Below, one piece after another: positions 16,443 to 24,806 of a DNA stretch of 64,000 bases; positions within the stretch are counted from its first letter, which is position 1, and every line of letters begins with the position of its first letter. A program made the translations under genes and the position numbers. The stretch covers positions 1 through 64,000 of the forward strand of contig NZ_JBNPXF010000006.1 of the NCBI RefSeq assembly GCF_050433445.1. The letters run 5' to 3'. This stretch comes from Kroppenstedtia sanguinis. Lineage in GTDB: Bacteria; Bacillota; Bacilli; Thermoactinomycetales; DSM-45169. The notes under the pieces were generated by a model, which was given only the letters and a program-made list of their open reading frames with translations, was not told where the DNA came from and did not search any database.

Positions 16443-17837
16443 ATGTTACAACCCTGGTTGCAACAAATGCAAACCCATCTGTCCCAGATTGCCAAAACTT
16501 ATGAAAACGGTACTGTTACCTTGGAAGAGCGCAGTCAGTTGCGGTCGGAGTTTCAAAAAATCCATCAACATACCCATTCTTTATTGGAAGGTTGGGCGGT
16601 GTTGGAGGAACAAGTAGCCTCGATTCTTAAGCAACATCCAGAATTGGCTGAGGAGGAAGAGGAAGTTAGCGGGGAGTTTTTCCTCGATAGTCAGGTGGTA
16701 CAAACCTTTCGCCAAGGGCAGGGGTATTACCAACTGAAGATGTTTGGAGAGGCCCGTCCTTACTTTCATGAGGTGGTGGAACAAGAGCCTGAGTTTCTGT
16801 TGGGACGGTTGTACCTGGGTCTAAGCGATTTTCAACAGGAGAAATTGGATGAAGCCCGGCGCCAATTTCAACTGGTGCTCCAAACTTCCGAGGTCTCCCA
16901 GTTAAATGCCTTTGCCCACCATATGCTGGGCTGTATCCATGTGCGGCAGCAGGAGGATGAAACGGCGATTCGTCAATTTAAGCAGGCGTTGACTCTGGAT
17001 CAAGAGAGCGGGGACACCTGGTTCAACCTAGGAGCCTGTTATTATCGTTTGGGTGATTATCATGAGGCGATCCCGGTTTTTTTTCATGCCTTGAGAGTGG
17101 ATGAGGAAGATTGGGAGGCGATGTATTATCTTTCCTGTTGTTATGAAAAATTGGGGCATCATGACAGTGTATCCTACTGGAGAATGGCCACGTATCAAAA
17201 AACTCGCCATCCGGCTGTCGTGGAGTCGATCGCTCATCATTTTGAAGAGCAAGGAAAAACCCAGCAAGCGATTCAATGGTACCGAAAATTGATCTATGCG
17301 GATTCCCAAAGGGTGGGAGCCTATCACGGGTTAAGCTGGAATCTGTGGGTGTCAGGAGAGAGTGAAGAGGCCCTCGCGATCCTGAAAAAGGGACTGACTT
17401 TGGATCGGGAGAATCAAGATCTCCTGTTTACTTACGTTTGGTATCTTCTGCAGACCGGTGACGCGAACCAGGTGAGAAAGGTGTTCTCCGCTCTTCCACA
17501 AGGGCTGATTGAACATCCCTTGTGGCTGGCTCTCCGTTCCCGACTGTCTGTCCATTGTGGGGATTTAGATGAAGCGGAAACCATCGCCCGCCAAGGGATT
17601 GAAACTGAGGATACCCTAGCTCGTTCCCTGGGATATTACCAATTGGGACGGGTGCTCCTGGAAAAACAGGATCCCGAGCAAGCCGCGATCTCCTTTCAAA
17701 ATGCACAGGAGCTTTCTCCCCAGTGGGAAGAACCTGTTTTTTATGAGGGTCTTTGTCATCTGTTGACTGGGCGGAGAGAGCAATCCCGTCAATGTTGGGA
17801 AGGAATTTTATCGAAGGCGGATGCTATTGGCCCGTAA
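16443..17837 (+). CDS. tetratricopeptide-repeat protein
   Basis: 464 aa. After an N-terminal helical part (about residues 1-75) come at least seven degenerate TPR units, for example GQGYYQLKMFGEARPYFHEV, FNLGACYYRLGDYHEAIPVF and GLSWNLWVSGESEEALAIL. TPR arrays bind partner proteins and no enzyme domain is present. There is no signal peptide, so it is probably cytoplasmic. It is loosely like B. subtilis YpiA in type, but I would not equate them. The AGGAGGTGAAACG site before the ATG is excellent. The Ku gene starts 14 bases after its stop, so they may be cotranscribed. Confidence 0.8.
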   Translation: MLQPWLQQMQTHLSQIAKTYENGTVTLEERSQLRSEFQKIHQHTHSLLEGWAVLEEQVASILKQHPELAEEEEEVSGEFFLDSQVVQTFRQGQGYYQLKMFGEARPYFHEVVEQEPEFLLGRLYLGLSDFQQEKLDEARRQFQLVLQTSEVSQLNAFAHHMLGCIHVRQQEDETAIRQFKQALTLDQESGDTWFNLGACYYRLGDYHEAIPVFFHALRVDEEDWEAMYYLSCCYEKLGHHDSVSYWRMATYQKTRHPAVVESIAHHFEEQGKTQQAIQWYRKLIYADSQRVGAYHGLSWNLWVSGESEEALAILKKGLTLDRENQDLLFTYVWYLLQTGDANQVRKVFSALPQGLIEHPLWLALRSRLSVHCGDLDEAETIARQGIETEDTLARSLGYYQLGRVLLEKQDPEQAAISFQNAQELSPQWEEPVFYEGLCHLLTGRREQSRQCWEGILSKADAIGP

Positions 17838-17851
17838 GGAGGGATTCATTC

Positions 17852-18661
17852 ATGCATACCATCTGGAAAGGATCGATCAGTTTTGGTCTGGTTCATATTC
17901 CAATCCGCATGTTTTCGGCTACCCAGGATCACAGCATTTCCTTCCGCAATCTTCATGAGAAATGCAAAACCCCGATCAAGTATTCCCGGTATTGTCCCAC
18001 TTGTGACACGGAGGTTCCCTGGGAAGAGGTGGTCAAGGGATATGAATATGCAGATCACCAGTTTGTATTGATGAAAAAAGAGGAATTGGATGCGATCCTT
18101 CCTGAAAACCGGAAGGCGATTGAGATCTTGGATTTTGTCAAGCTGGAGGAGATCGATCCCATCTATTATGACAAATCTTATTATCTCGGCCCCGGAGAAC
18201 ATGGGGATCACGCGTATTCCCTGCTACGGGATGCGATGGCCGAAACAGGCAAGATCGGAGTGGCCAAAATCACGATCCGATCCAAACAGTCCCTGGCGGT
18301 GGTACGTGTACATCAGAGTTGTTTGGTAATGGAGACAATCTTCTACCCTGATGAGGTCCGGGATGCAGGCCAGGTCCCGGAGGTTCCCGCCAAGGTGGAG
18401 TTGCCGGAAAAGGAGATGGAGATGGCCAAACAGCTGATTAATCAGTTAACCACCGCCTTTCAACCTGAGAAGTACCAGAATGAGTATCGGCAGGCGCTGG
18501 AAGAGGCCATAGGGAAAAAGGTTAAAGGCGAGGAAGTCGTGGAAGCTCCCGAGCGTCAACCGGAGCGAGTAGTGGATCTGATGGAGGCCCTAAAGGCGAG
18601 TCTGGCAGAATCCGGGGGACAGAAGAAGAAACCGCGAAAAAAGAAAACAGCCGCAAGATGA
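17852..18661 (+). CDS. ku: Ku-type DNA end-binding protein
   Basis: 269 aa bacterial Ku, which rings double-strand ends and recruits LigD in non-homologous end joining. The start MHTIWKGSISFGLVHIP is diagnostic, and a CxxC pair (YCPTCDTEV, near residue 50), GYEYADHQFVLM and YDKSYYLGP follow. The Lys/Arg-rich tail (QKKKPRKKKTAAR) is the usual DNA- and LigD-contacting extension. The ATG at 17852 is fixed by AAGGAGGG. Ligase and polymerase genes lie within 3 kb downstream. Confidence 0.95.
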   Translation: MHTIWKGSISFGLVHIPIRMFSATQDHSISFRNLHEKCKTPIKYSRYCPTCDTEVPWEEVVKGYEYADHQFVLMKKEELDAILPENRKAIEILDFVKLEEIDPIYYDKSYYLGPGEHGDHAYSLLRDAMAETGKIGVAKITIRSKQSLAVVRVHQSCLVMETIFYPDEVRDAGQVPEVPAKVELPEKEMEMAKQLINQLTTAFQPEKYQNEYRQALEEAIGKKVKGEEVVEAPERQPERVVDLMEALKASLAESGGQKKKPRKKKTAAR

Positions 18662-18670
18662 CTGCGACTG

Positions 18671-18991
18671 TCAGGAGCGATCTCCTTTCCAATAGCGAAG
18701 GTGGGTTTCTTCCCCGGTGGGACGAGACCGGATCTCCTGTCCCTTTGCATCCCGGAGAATCTCAATCGTCCGATAGTGCTCCACTTCCCACTTTCCCTCC
18801 CGGGTAACTCCTTCATACTTCTGACGCACCTCTTGGGATGATGCCGGAGTAGCAGGTTGGCCCATGGCAGGTGCCGACCCCGTCGGTTGCATTTGGCTAC
18901 GGGCCACCAACAAGCCGATCCACATCAGGTTGACTGCAATCACCGTCACCAATAGCGACTGGATCCAGGTTTGTTTCCATGATGCTTCCAT
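18671..18991 (-). CDS. small single-pass membrane protein, 106 aa
   Basis: An N-terminal transmembrane helix (about residues 10-30, LLVTVIAVNLMWIGLLVA) is followed by a Pro/Ala/Ser linker and a hydrophilic C-terminal half with KYEGVTREGKWEVEHYRTIE. I do not recognise the family. It is convergent with ku and lies downstream of another tiny membrane-protein gene on the same strand, so the two may form a transcription unit. Confidence 0.6.
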   Translation of the reverse strand: MEASWKQTWIQSLLVTVIAVNLMWIGLLVARSQMQPTGSAPAMGQPATPASSQEVRQKYEGVTREGKWEVEHYRTIEILRDAKGQEIRSRPTGEETHLRYWKGDRS

Positions 18992-19077
18992 ATTTGCCCG
19001 CCTCCCGAATAATACATGTCTATGGTCCCTCTCGCCGCTTCATGCGGAGTACAGGAGGAAGATCGGGGAGGCACATC

Positions 19078-19239
19078 CTAAAAGAAATCGATCAACCACC
19101 ACAAAGAGACGACAGCCACTGACAATAAAAATGCCACTTCAAACCAATCGGGCTTGGAAGCTTGAAAGTAACGGATCACCCGGTATACTGACCGGACCAA
19201 AATGAAAATCAGGGCAATCTGAACCAGAAGTGTTGGCAT
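19078..19239 (-). CDS. 53-residue two-helix membrane protein
   Basis: A short ORF with a GGGAGGG site and ATG. The product begins MPTLLVQIALIFILVRSVYR, has a polar middle (FQASKPDWFE) and a second hydrophobic helix (VAFLLSVAVVSLWWLI). This hairpin layout with a good ribosome binding site argues for a real gene. No family is recognised. It sits between the Ku and ligase genes on the opposite strand. Confidence 0.6.
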   Translation of the reverse strand: MPTLLVQIALIFILVRSVYRVIRYFQASKPDWFEVAFLLSVAVVSLWWLIDFF

Positions 19240-19328
19240 CCTTATCCCTCCCACTCCATGTTATTCGGTGAGGGGGTTTTTCCATACCATGAGACATATT
19301 GAAGATCCTAAAGGCGGGTGAACCCCAG

Positions 19329-20240
19329 ATGAAGTTTATCCCTCCCATGGAACCGGTTCCTCGAACAGAAATTTTCGCATCTGAAGACTGGCTGTATCAG
19401 GTGAAATGGGATGGGATCCGCATGCTCGCTTTTTTGCAACCAGGTCAGGTTGAACTTTTCAACCGCAAGCAACGGCGCCGTACTCCCTGGTATCCCGAAC
19501 TGACCGAGGCCGTGGCCGAACTGGATTGCACCTCTACGGTCTTGGACGGGGAGGTGATCGTCCTTCGTGAGGGACGACCGGATTTTTTCCGGGTGTTAAA
19601 GCGAGAACTCTTGTCGGACCCCCACAGACTTCCAGCCATTCTAGGCAAGATTCCCGTGCAATACATGGTTTTTGATCTATTATCCCTGGAGGGACGCAAC
19701 CTGATGGAGGAGCCGTTAACCAGTCGATTGGAGATCTTGGCTCAGTTGATCCCCCCGAGTTCATCCACCTTGCATCTTTGTGACAGTTTTGATGACGGTC
19801 CAGGTTTATGGGAAGCCACCCGCCAGCAACAGTTGGAAGGGATCGTGATGAAAGAACGAAAAAGCCCCTACCATCCAGGGCAGAAACACCCTTCTTGGCA
19901 AAAAGTCAAGCACTTTCAAACTCTGACCGCCACAGCGGTGGGGGTATTTACTCGTGACCATCAGGTACAGTCGATTCTGTTGGGAAGGAAAGAGGAGGAG
20001 GGGTGGACCTATATCGGCCGTGCGGGCTCTGGGTTGAGTGAGCGGGAACGGAATTTGTTGACGGAAGTTCTCCCCAGCTTAAAGCGAGAATCTCCGGTGG
20101 TGGTCAATCCGCCATCTGCTCGGCTCCACACCCTTTGGGTGGAGCCGGTGCTACGGGTGGAAGTCCGATACTTGGAATGGACTCCCCACGGGACCTTGCG
20201 TTCCCCCACGGTGATCGGTTTCCGCCTGCCCGCATCATGA
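19329..20240 (+). CDS. ATP-dependent DNA ligase, LigD ligase-domain type
   Basis: 303 aa. The adenylation motif YQVKWDGIRM places the nucleophilic Lys at residue 26. LDGEVIVLREGRPDF, VFDLLSLEGR and EGIVMKERKSPYHPG (motif IV region) follow, and an OB-fold C-terminus ends the protein. It seals nicks in the Ku pathway. It is a stand-alone ligase with no polymerase or phosphoesterase domain. The start at 19329 is preferred over an upstream in-frame ATG because family members begin at MxF-xPMxP. Upstream signals are only moderate. Confidence 0.9.
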   Translation: MKFIPPMEPVPRTEIFASEDWLYQVKWDGIRMLAFLQPGQVELFNRKQRRRTPWYPELTEAVAELDCTSTVLDGEVIVLREGRPDFFRVLKRELLSDPHRLPAILGKIPVQYMVFDLLSLEGRNLMEEPLTSRLEILAQLIPPSSSTLHLCDSFDDGPGLWEATRQQQLEGIVMKERKSPYHPGQKHPSWQKVKHFQTLTATAVGVFTRDHQVQSILLGRKEEEGWTYIGRAGSGLSERERNLLTEVLPSLKRESPVVVNPPSARLHTLWVEPVLRVEVRYLEWTPHGTLRSPTVIGFRLPAS

Positions 20241-20268
20241 AAAAACCCGGCGACAACCGGGTTTTTTC
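20238..20268. terminator. bidirectional terminator
   Basis: AAAAAACCCGG pairs with CCGGGTTTTTT around a 6-base loop. It serves the ligase gene and the convergent coat-like gene. Confidence 0.85.
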
Positions 20269-20274
20269 AAGGAT

Positions 20275-20544
20275 TCACCAAAAGAAAGGGGGAAAGGGAC
20301 GATAGAAGGGAAAGAACGGGCGGTAGAAAGGGAAAGGGCCGAATCCACCAAAGGGGAATCCGAAAAAGGGAAACTGACTGGTCTGCGAATCCCCTCCATT
20401 GTATGCCGAGACTGTGGGGGAATAACTATAGGCATCTGCGGGAATGCCGTAGGGGCCATAAAAGTCGCTGGGATCCCCGTTAGGAACATAAGGCATTAAG
20501 GGTGAAGGACCTTCAAATTGAGGCTGTTGTTCTTCGGACATCAT
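20275..20544 (-). CDS. Pro/Phe/Gly-rich spore-coat-like protein
   Basis: 89 aa, start fixed by GGAGGAAAC ahead of ATG. The first half is Pro/Tyr/Ser rich. The C-terminal 35 residues are almost only F, P, G, Y and R (for example FGFPFGGFGPFPFYRPFF). Such low-complexity aromatic proteins are common among spore coat and crust components, but the assignment is by composition only. It is wedged on the opposite strand between the ligase and polymerase genes. Confidence 0.6.
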   Translation of the reverse strand: MMSEEQQPQFEGPSPLMPYVPNGDPSDFYGPYGIPADAYSYSPTVSAYNGGDSQTSQFPFFGFPFGGFGPFPFYRPFFPFYRPFPPFFW

Positions 20545-20655
20545 GATGTTTCCTCCTTGATTGATTTTTCTTCTCTGCAAACACTATATGTCCGAAGTCG
20601 ATTTTGGGTCATTTGTCCCGGTGGATTTGGGCGGATCGCGATGAGGAGTGGTACC

Positions 20656-21558
20656 ATGAACCGGATTGTGCAAGTCGAAGGAAAGGAGATTTCGATCTCT
20701 AATCCAGATAAAAAGTTATTTCCCGGAGTCACTAAATGGGATTGGATTTTGCATTTGAGTCGTTTGGCACCTTGGATCCTCTCCTATGCCCGAGGAAGGT
20801 ATCTGACGACGATTCGCTATCCGGACGGCGTAGAAGGGGATTACTTTTACCAAAAAAACGCGCCGGCGCATACCCCTGACTGGATTCAGACTGCTCGCTG
20901 GAGGGAAGTGGATCACATCCTGCTCCAGGATGCCCCGACTCTGATCTGGCTGGGCAATCTGGCCTGTCTGGAGTTTCATGTCTCCTTCGATCGGGTGGAG
21001 CGCCCTGGATATCCCACCGAACTCGTCTTTGACCTGGACCCCTCGGTGGAGGGGTTTGAGGCCGTGATGGAGACAGCACATCTCACCCGGGAGGTGCTGA
21101 ACTCTCTGGGTCTGGATGGTGTTGTCAAAACCTCGGGGGCGACGGGACTACAGCTGTATGTTCCGATCCAGCCCAAGTATCCTTTTGCAGAGACCCGTAG
21201 GATCAGTCATTTTGTCGCTCGTTATCTGCAGGAAAAAAACCCGCGCTTGATCACCTTGGAGCGCCAGGTGAAAAGGCGAGGCAGTCGGGTCTACTTTGAT
21301 TATCTGCAACATTGGCAGGGGAAGTCTTTGATCACCGTCTATTCCCCCCGAGCTCGGCGGGAGGCCACCCTATCGGTTCCTCTGCGGTGGGAAGAGTTAA
21401 AACCGGGATTGACGCCGACACAATTTACATTGAATACAGTCCACCGTCGCCTGAAGGAGGCGGGAGATCTGTTTGCACCGATCGCCCGCCCTGTTGGAGC
21501 CTATGACTTATCAGAGATCTTAAACTTTATCTCCCGCCACGAGCCAGAGCCTGTCTGA
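20656..21558 (+). CDS. LigD-type NHEJ polymerase/primase
   Basis: 300 aa stand-alone archaeo-eukaryotic-primase-like polymerase domain. The metal-binding FDLDPS supplies Asp126 and Asp128, the third carboxylate is in VYFDYLQHWQGK (Asp215), and SGATGLQLYVP takes the place of the usual SGGKGLHxYVP. It fills gaps at broken ends with NTPs or dNTPs. The ATG at 20656 lies 7 bases after an AGGAG site. In many bacteria this domain is fused to the ligase. Here the two are separate genes with an opposing gene between. Confidence 0.9.
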   Translation: MNRIVQVEGKEISISNPDKKLFPGVTKWDWILHLSRLAPWILSYARGRYLTTIRYPDGVEGDYFYQKNAPAHTPDWIQTARWREVDHILLQDAPTLIWLGNLACLEFHVSFDRVERPGYPTELVFDLDPSVEGFEAVMETAHLTREVLNSLGLDGVVKTSGATGLQLYVPIQPKYPFAETRRISHFVARYLQEKNPRLITLERQVKRRGSRVYFDYLQHWQGKSLITVYSPRARREATLSVPLRWEELKPGLTPTQFTLNTVHRRLKEAGDLFAPIARPVGAYDLSEILNFISRHEPEPV

Positions 21559-21683
21559 TTCATTTAGTGGGTGGGCATCTTCGCTAGGGGGCTGCGTCTC
21601 AAAAATGAATGGAGTTGCCATTGTCCGAAGAAAAGAAGTGGGGTATGTTGGAGGGTGAGGATAGAAAATAGAGGAGGAAACTC

Positions 21684-22979
21684 ATGAAACGGCTCATAAC
21701 CCAAGCTCGCATGCTGACCATGAAAGAAGGAGAGACCCGGACTCTAGAGGATGCCTGGTTGCTCATCGACGGAGAAAGGATTGCTCAGGTGGGGACAGGA
21801 AATCCAAAGATAGACGCGGACGAAGTGATTTCTATGCAAGGGAAATTGATTCTCCCGGGATGGATCAATACCCATGGACATGCAGCGATGACTCTCCTCA
21901 GAGGCTTTGCCGATGATCTGCCCTTACAAGTCTGGTTGGAAGAAAAGGTGTGGCCCATGGAAGCGAGATTCGCTCCGCGACAGATCCGATGGGGGACGTC
22001 TTTGGCGGTTGTGGAGATGATTCGCGGTGGCACCACCTGTTTTACCGATATGTATGACCATATGGATGAAGTGGCCGCGGTAGTAGAAGAGTCCGGCATC
22101 CGGGCCAGCCTATGCCGGGGCGTGATTGGATTGGGCTCCCAGGAGGAGCGCAAGGCAAAGCGACAGGAAGCAGTTCGTTTTGCCCGGGAGTGGAAAGGAG
22201 GAGCTGAAGGGCGTATTTCAGTGATGATCGCCCCCCATGCTCCCTACACCTGTCCGCCGGAATATATCGAAGAGTTGGTTGCCGATTCTGCCGAACTGGG
22301 GGTTCCTATTCATATCCATATGTCTGAAACGGAAGCGGAAGTGGAACAAAACCAGCGGGATTATCACGCTCGACCGGTGGATCATCTTCTCCGATTGGGG
22401 GTGTTTGACCGCCCTTGCTTGGTGGCTCACGCGGTGCATCTGACATCCGAGGAGATTGAGATCTTGGCCGAGAAGGATGTGAAAGTATCCCATAATCCGG
22501 GGAGCAACCTGAAATTGGGGAGTGGAATTGCTCCCATCCCCGAGATGCTGAATGCGGGGATTCGTCCTTCCCTGGGAACGGATGGAGCGGCCAGCAATAA
22601 TAATTTGGATCTGATGGAGGAAGTTCATCTAGCCGCACTGATCCATAAAGGGGCGCGACGGGACCCGGAGGCAGTCCCTGCTGAGATCGCATTGCGCATG
22701 GGGACTTCGTATGGAGCGGAAGCTCTGTTTTTGGAGGACCAAATCGGTTCCTTGGAGGTGGGCAAACAGGCGGATCTGATCTCGATCGACCTGAAGGGTG
22801 CCCATTTGCAACCCGTGCATGACCCGGTTTCTCATCTCGTTTATGCCGCTAGCCGGGAAGATGTGCAGGATGTCTTCGTGGCGGGCCGTCCTTTGATGCG
22901 CAACCGTGAGCTTCTCACTTTGGATGAGGAAAAAATCCGGTTTGAAACCAACCGGGCTTTTGCTGAAATCGCCCAATAG
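21684..22979 (+). CDS. mtaD: 5'-methylthioadenosine/S-adenosylhomocysteine deaminase
   Basis: 431 aa amidohydrolase. The metal site is visible: NTHGHAAM near residue 65, HIHMSETEAEV near 215, AHAVHL near 250 and GTDGAASNNNLDLM near 300. The last block and TLLRGFADDLPLQVWL match the MtaD/TrzA group that deaminates MTA and SAH in methionine salvage. Other TrzA-type deaminases remain possible. A GAGGAGGAAACTC site precedes the ATG. The gene is monocistronic. Confidence 0.85.
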   Translation: MKRLITQARMLTMKEGETRTLEDAWLLIDGERIAQVGTGNPKIDADEVISMQGKLILPGWINTHGHAAMTLLRGFADDLPLQVWLEEKVWPMEARFAPRQIRWGTSLAVVEMIRGGTTCFTDMYDHMDEVAAVVEESGIRASLCRGVIGLGSQEERKAKRQEAVRFAREWKGGAEGRISVMIAPHAPYTCPPEYIEELVADSAELGVPIHIHMSETEAEVEQNQRDYHARPVDHLLRLGVFDRPCLVAHAVHLTSEEIEILAEKDVKVSHNPGSNLKLGSGIAPIPEMLNAGIRPSLGTDGAASNNNLDLMEEVHLAALIHKGARRDPEAVPAEIALRMGTSYGAEALFLEDQIGSLEVGKQADLISIDLKGAHLQPVHDPVSHLVYAASREDVQDVFVAGRPLMRNRELLTLDEEKIRFETNRAFAEIAQ

Positions 22980-23002
22980 AAAAAAACCGCCAATCGGCGG
23001 TA
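22979..23002 (-). terminator. terminator for the following minus-strand small gene
   Basis: On the minus strand ACCGCC pairs with GGCGGT followed by seven T. It also lies just after mtaD. Confidence 0.65.
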
Positions 23003-23058
23003 GGGAAATCATGGAAGGGGGTATAGGCAGGAGAAAATTCGTTAAAATACTGGATAGG

Positions 23059-23256
23059 TTACATTTTCAAATCGATTTCCAGATGGAAACGCAAAGGAAT
23101 CCTGGACTCCTCTTCAACGGAACCGTTCCTTCTCCTAAAGGCAGGAGAGGCCCAGGACTCCGCTTGCATATAAGCCTGGATCTTCTCCAGCTCTTCACCG
23201 GACACTTGGTGTTGCAAGCAATCGCAGATCCATCCGGACGGAAGGAAAGCCTCCAA
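23059..23256 (-). CDS. hypothetical protein, 65 aa
   Basis: The TTG at 23256 is preferred because a near-perfect AAGGAGGTGAG site lies directly upstream. The product begins (M)EAFLPSGWICDCLQHQ and contains SGEELEKIQAYMQAE, then a polar tail. There is a CxC near the N-terminus and no membrane helix. I do not recognise it. Longer frames upstream lack a ribosome binding site. Confidence 0.55.
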   Translation of the reverse strand: MEAFLPSGWICDCLQHQVSGEELEKIQAYMQAESWASPAFRRRNGSVEEESRIPLRFHLEIDLKM

Positions 23257-23371
23257 TTGGCTCACCTCCTTGCGTAAGCATAGTATCACCTCGGTGAAAT
23301 CGGTTATGTTAGCACTTTTTTTCACGTATTCAACGTCCCCTGTCCAGTGGAACAAGGGATTTCGCTTCCCG

Positions 23372-23415
23372 GCCGTATGTTTGCAATTCCTTTGCAAACA
23401 TACGGCATTTTTTTG
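23372..23415. terminator. strong 15-bp hairpin with T-run
   Basis: GCCGTATGTTTGCAA pairs with TTGCAAACATACGGC, followed on the plus strand by ATTTTTTTG. No plus-strand gene ends just upstream, so it may insulate the lipoprotein gene or act in its leader. Confidence 0.7.
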
Positions 23416-23509
23416 TCTCCCTGGGCTTATCAGTGAGGGTTTTCACTTTCAGGTGATAATCCACATCAGGGGCAAGTAAAATGACAAAAAGGGTGGAGGA
23501 GGAAGGGTT

Positions 23510-24154
23510 TTGCGCAACCGGACCGAGAGGTGTCTGTTGATCGCGATCCTGGTGATGCTTTCCGGGTGCATTCACAAAGATGATGGAACACCAGATGAAA
23601 AAAAGCTCCGCTCCCATTTGTTCCGGCACATCGATGCTCAAGTGCAGCAATCGCACTATCCTTTTACCTTGTCTGTTCCCCCCATGCGATTGGAGGGACA
23701 GCAACAGGGGAAAGATTGGCTCCTGGAAAGCCAGGATTCAGATGGGAAAGAAAGGATTCGTGTACGGAAAGAAGGGAGCGACATCTTTCTGGTTCGGGGA
23801 AAGCAAAAGGAAAAATTGACAGCACGTCAATTCGGTCTTTTATCCCCACGGGATCATCTGTTGCTGGTCAAATCCTCAGGGCTCCAGATTGAACCCTTGT
23901 CGAAGAACAAAAGGGGATTGATTGGGGTGCGCGTGGTTTTATCCAGCGAGGAGATCGGAGATCGATTGGGAAAGTGGATGGGAAGCACCTTTGAACAGGG
24001 GTCGGCTAACCAAGCCAGTCGAAAGTTCCGAATCCGTTATCAATTGTGGTATCCGCCCCATCAAGAAGGGATCTCCATTCTGAAATTGGAGATTCACCCA
24101 CAAGCGAAGGATCAACCCCATGAAAAGATGGTTTATCGCTTCGGAAAACCATAA
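23510..24154 (+). CDS. predicted lipoprotein
   Basis: 214 aa from a TTG start behind a GGAGGAGGAAGG site. The N-terminus RNRTERCLLIAILVML-SGC is a lipoprotein signal with the lipobox Cys near residue 20, so the protein should be anchored outside the membrane. The mature part is mostly beta-like with repeated basic/acidic patches (for example KERIRVRKEGSDIFLV). No domain is recognised. Its neighbour downstream begins a membrane protease unit 121 bp away, and the two could be related in function, but nothing proves this. Confidence 0.75.
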   Translation: MRNRTERCLLIAILVMLSGCIHKDDGTPDEKKLRSHLFRHIDAQVQQSHYPFTLSVPPMRLEGQQQGKDWLLESQDSDGKERIRVRKEGSDIFLVRGKQKEKLTARQFGLLSPRDHLLLVKSSGLQIEPLSKNKRGLIGVRVVLSSEEIGDRLGKWMGSTFEQGSANQASRKFRIRYQLWYPPHQEGISILKLEIHPQAKDQPHEKMVYRFGKP

Positions 24155-24275
24155 ACTCATCATGGTTTTCTTTTTTATTACCATTTATATCCTTAACATC
24201 ATTAATATATATATTATGATATACTGTGATCATTACGGAAGAACAGAAAACGGTTAGAAAGGGGGTTGGCGAAGG

Positions 24276-24806
24276 ATGCAGATTCGTTGGCCCATCGCGG
24301 TTTCGGTATTATTCATTAGTCTTTTAATATTATTCGGTGGATATTTTGGTTTTCAATGGTTTCAGGTGGAAAAACCGATTCGTGATACCGTTCAACAGAC
24401 GGATCATGTGAAATTGGAGAAGATACAAGTGTCTCCGGAGCGCATTGTCATCCAACTTCGGCCGGATGATCGATTTTTACTGGCTTCAGACTTTATTCCA
24501 TTGCGTGAAGAGATCCAGACTCATGGGGGCGACCGAAAGCTGGAGATCCAGTTTTCTGACCGACCGGATTCCACCTTGACAGAAGCATGGAATCAGATGG
24601 TCTTCGGCGTGAGGGAAGGAATGTCTCACGGACAATATACTCTGATTCCTCAAGCGGTGAAGCAGGTAGCCGAAAAGGAAGGGATTCAATACCGTCTCGG
24701 AATGGATAAAAAATTTGTTTATGTGGAACTTCATCGGGGCGGACATTATCTGTATCAAGTGTTGCCCTTGCATCAACCAGAAAGAGAGGTGAAGGATCGT
24801 GGGTAA
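24276..24806 (+). CDS. single-pass membrane protein, partner of the FtsH-like protease
   Basis: 176 aa. One transmembrane helix (about residues 6-28, AVSVLFISLLILFGGYFGF) and then a ~145-residue domain that should face outward, with alternating strands and helices (IQVSPERIVIQLRP, LEIQFSDRP). I recognise no family. Its last 8 bases overlap the GTG start of the downstream AAA protease, so the two are translationally coupled. The protease lacks the extracytoplasmic domain that FtsH carries between its two membrane helices. This protein could supply an equivalent part in trans. That role is inference. Confidence 0.75.
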   Translation: MQIRWPIAVSVLFISLLILFGGYFGFQWFQVEKPIRDTVQQTDHVKLEKIQVSPERIVIQLRPDDRFLLASDFIPLREEIQTHGGDRKLEIQFSDRPDSTLTEAWNQMVFGVREGMSHGQYTLIPQAVKQVAEKEGIQYRLGMDKKFVYVELHRGGHYLYQVLPLHQPEREVKDRG

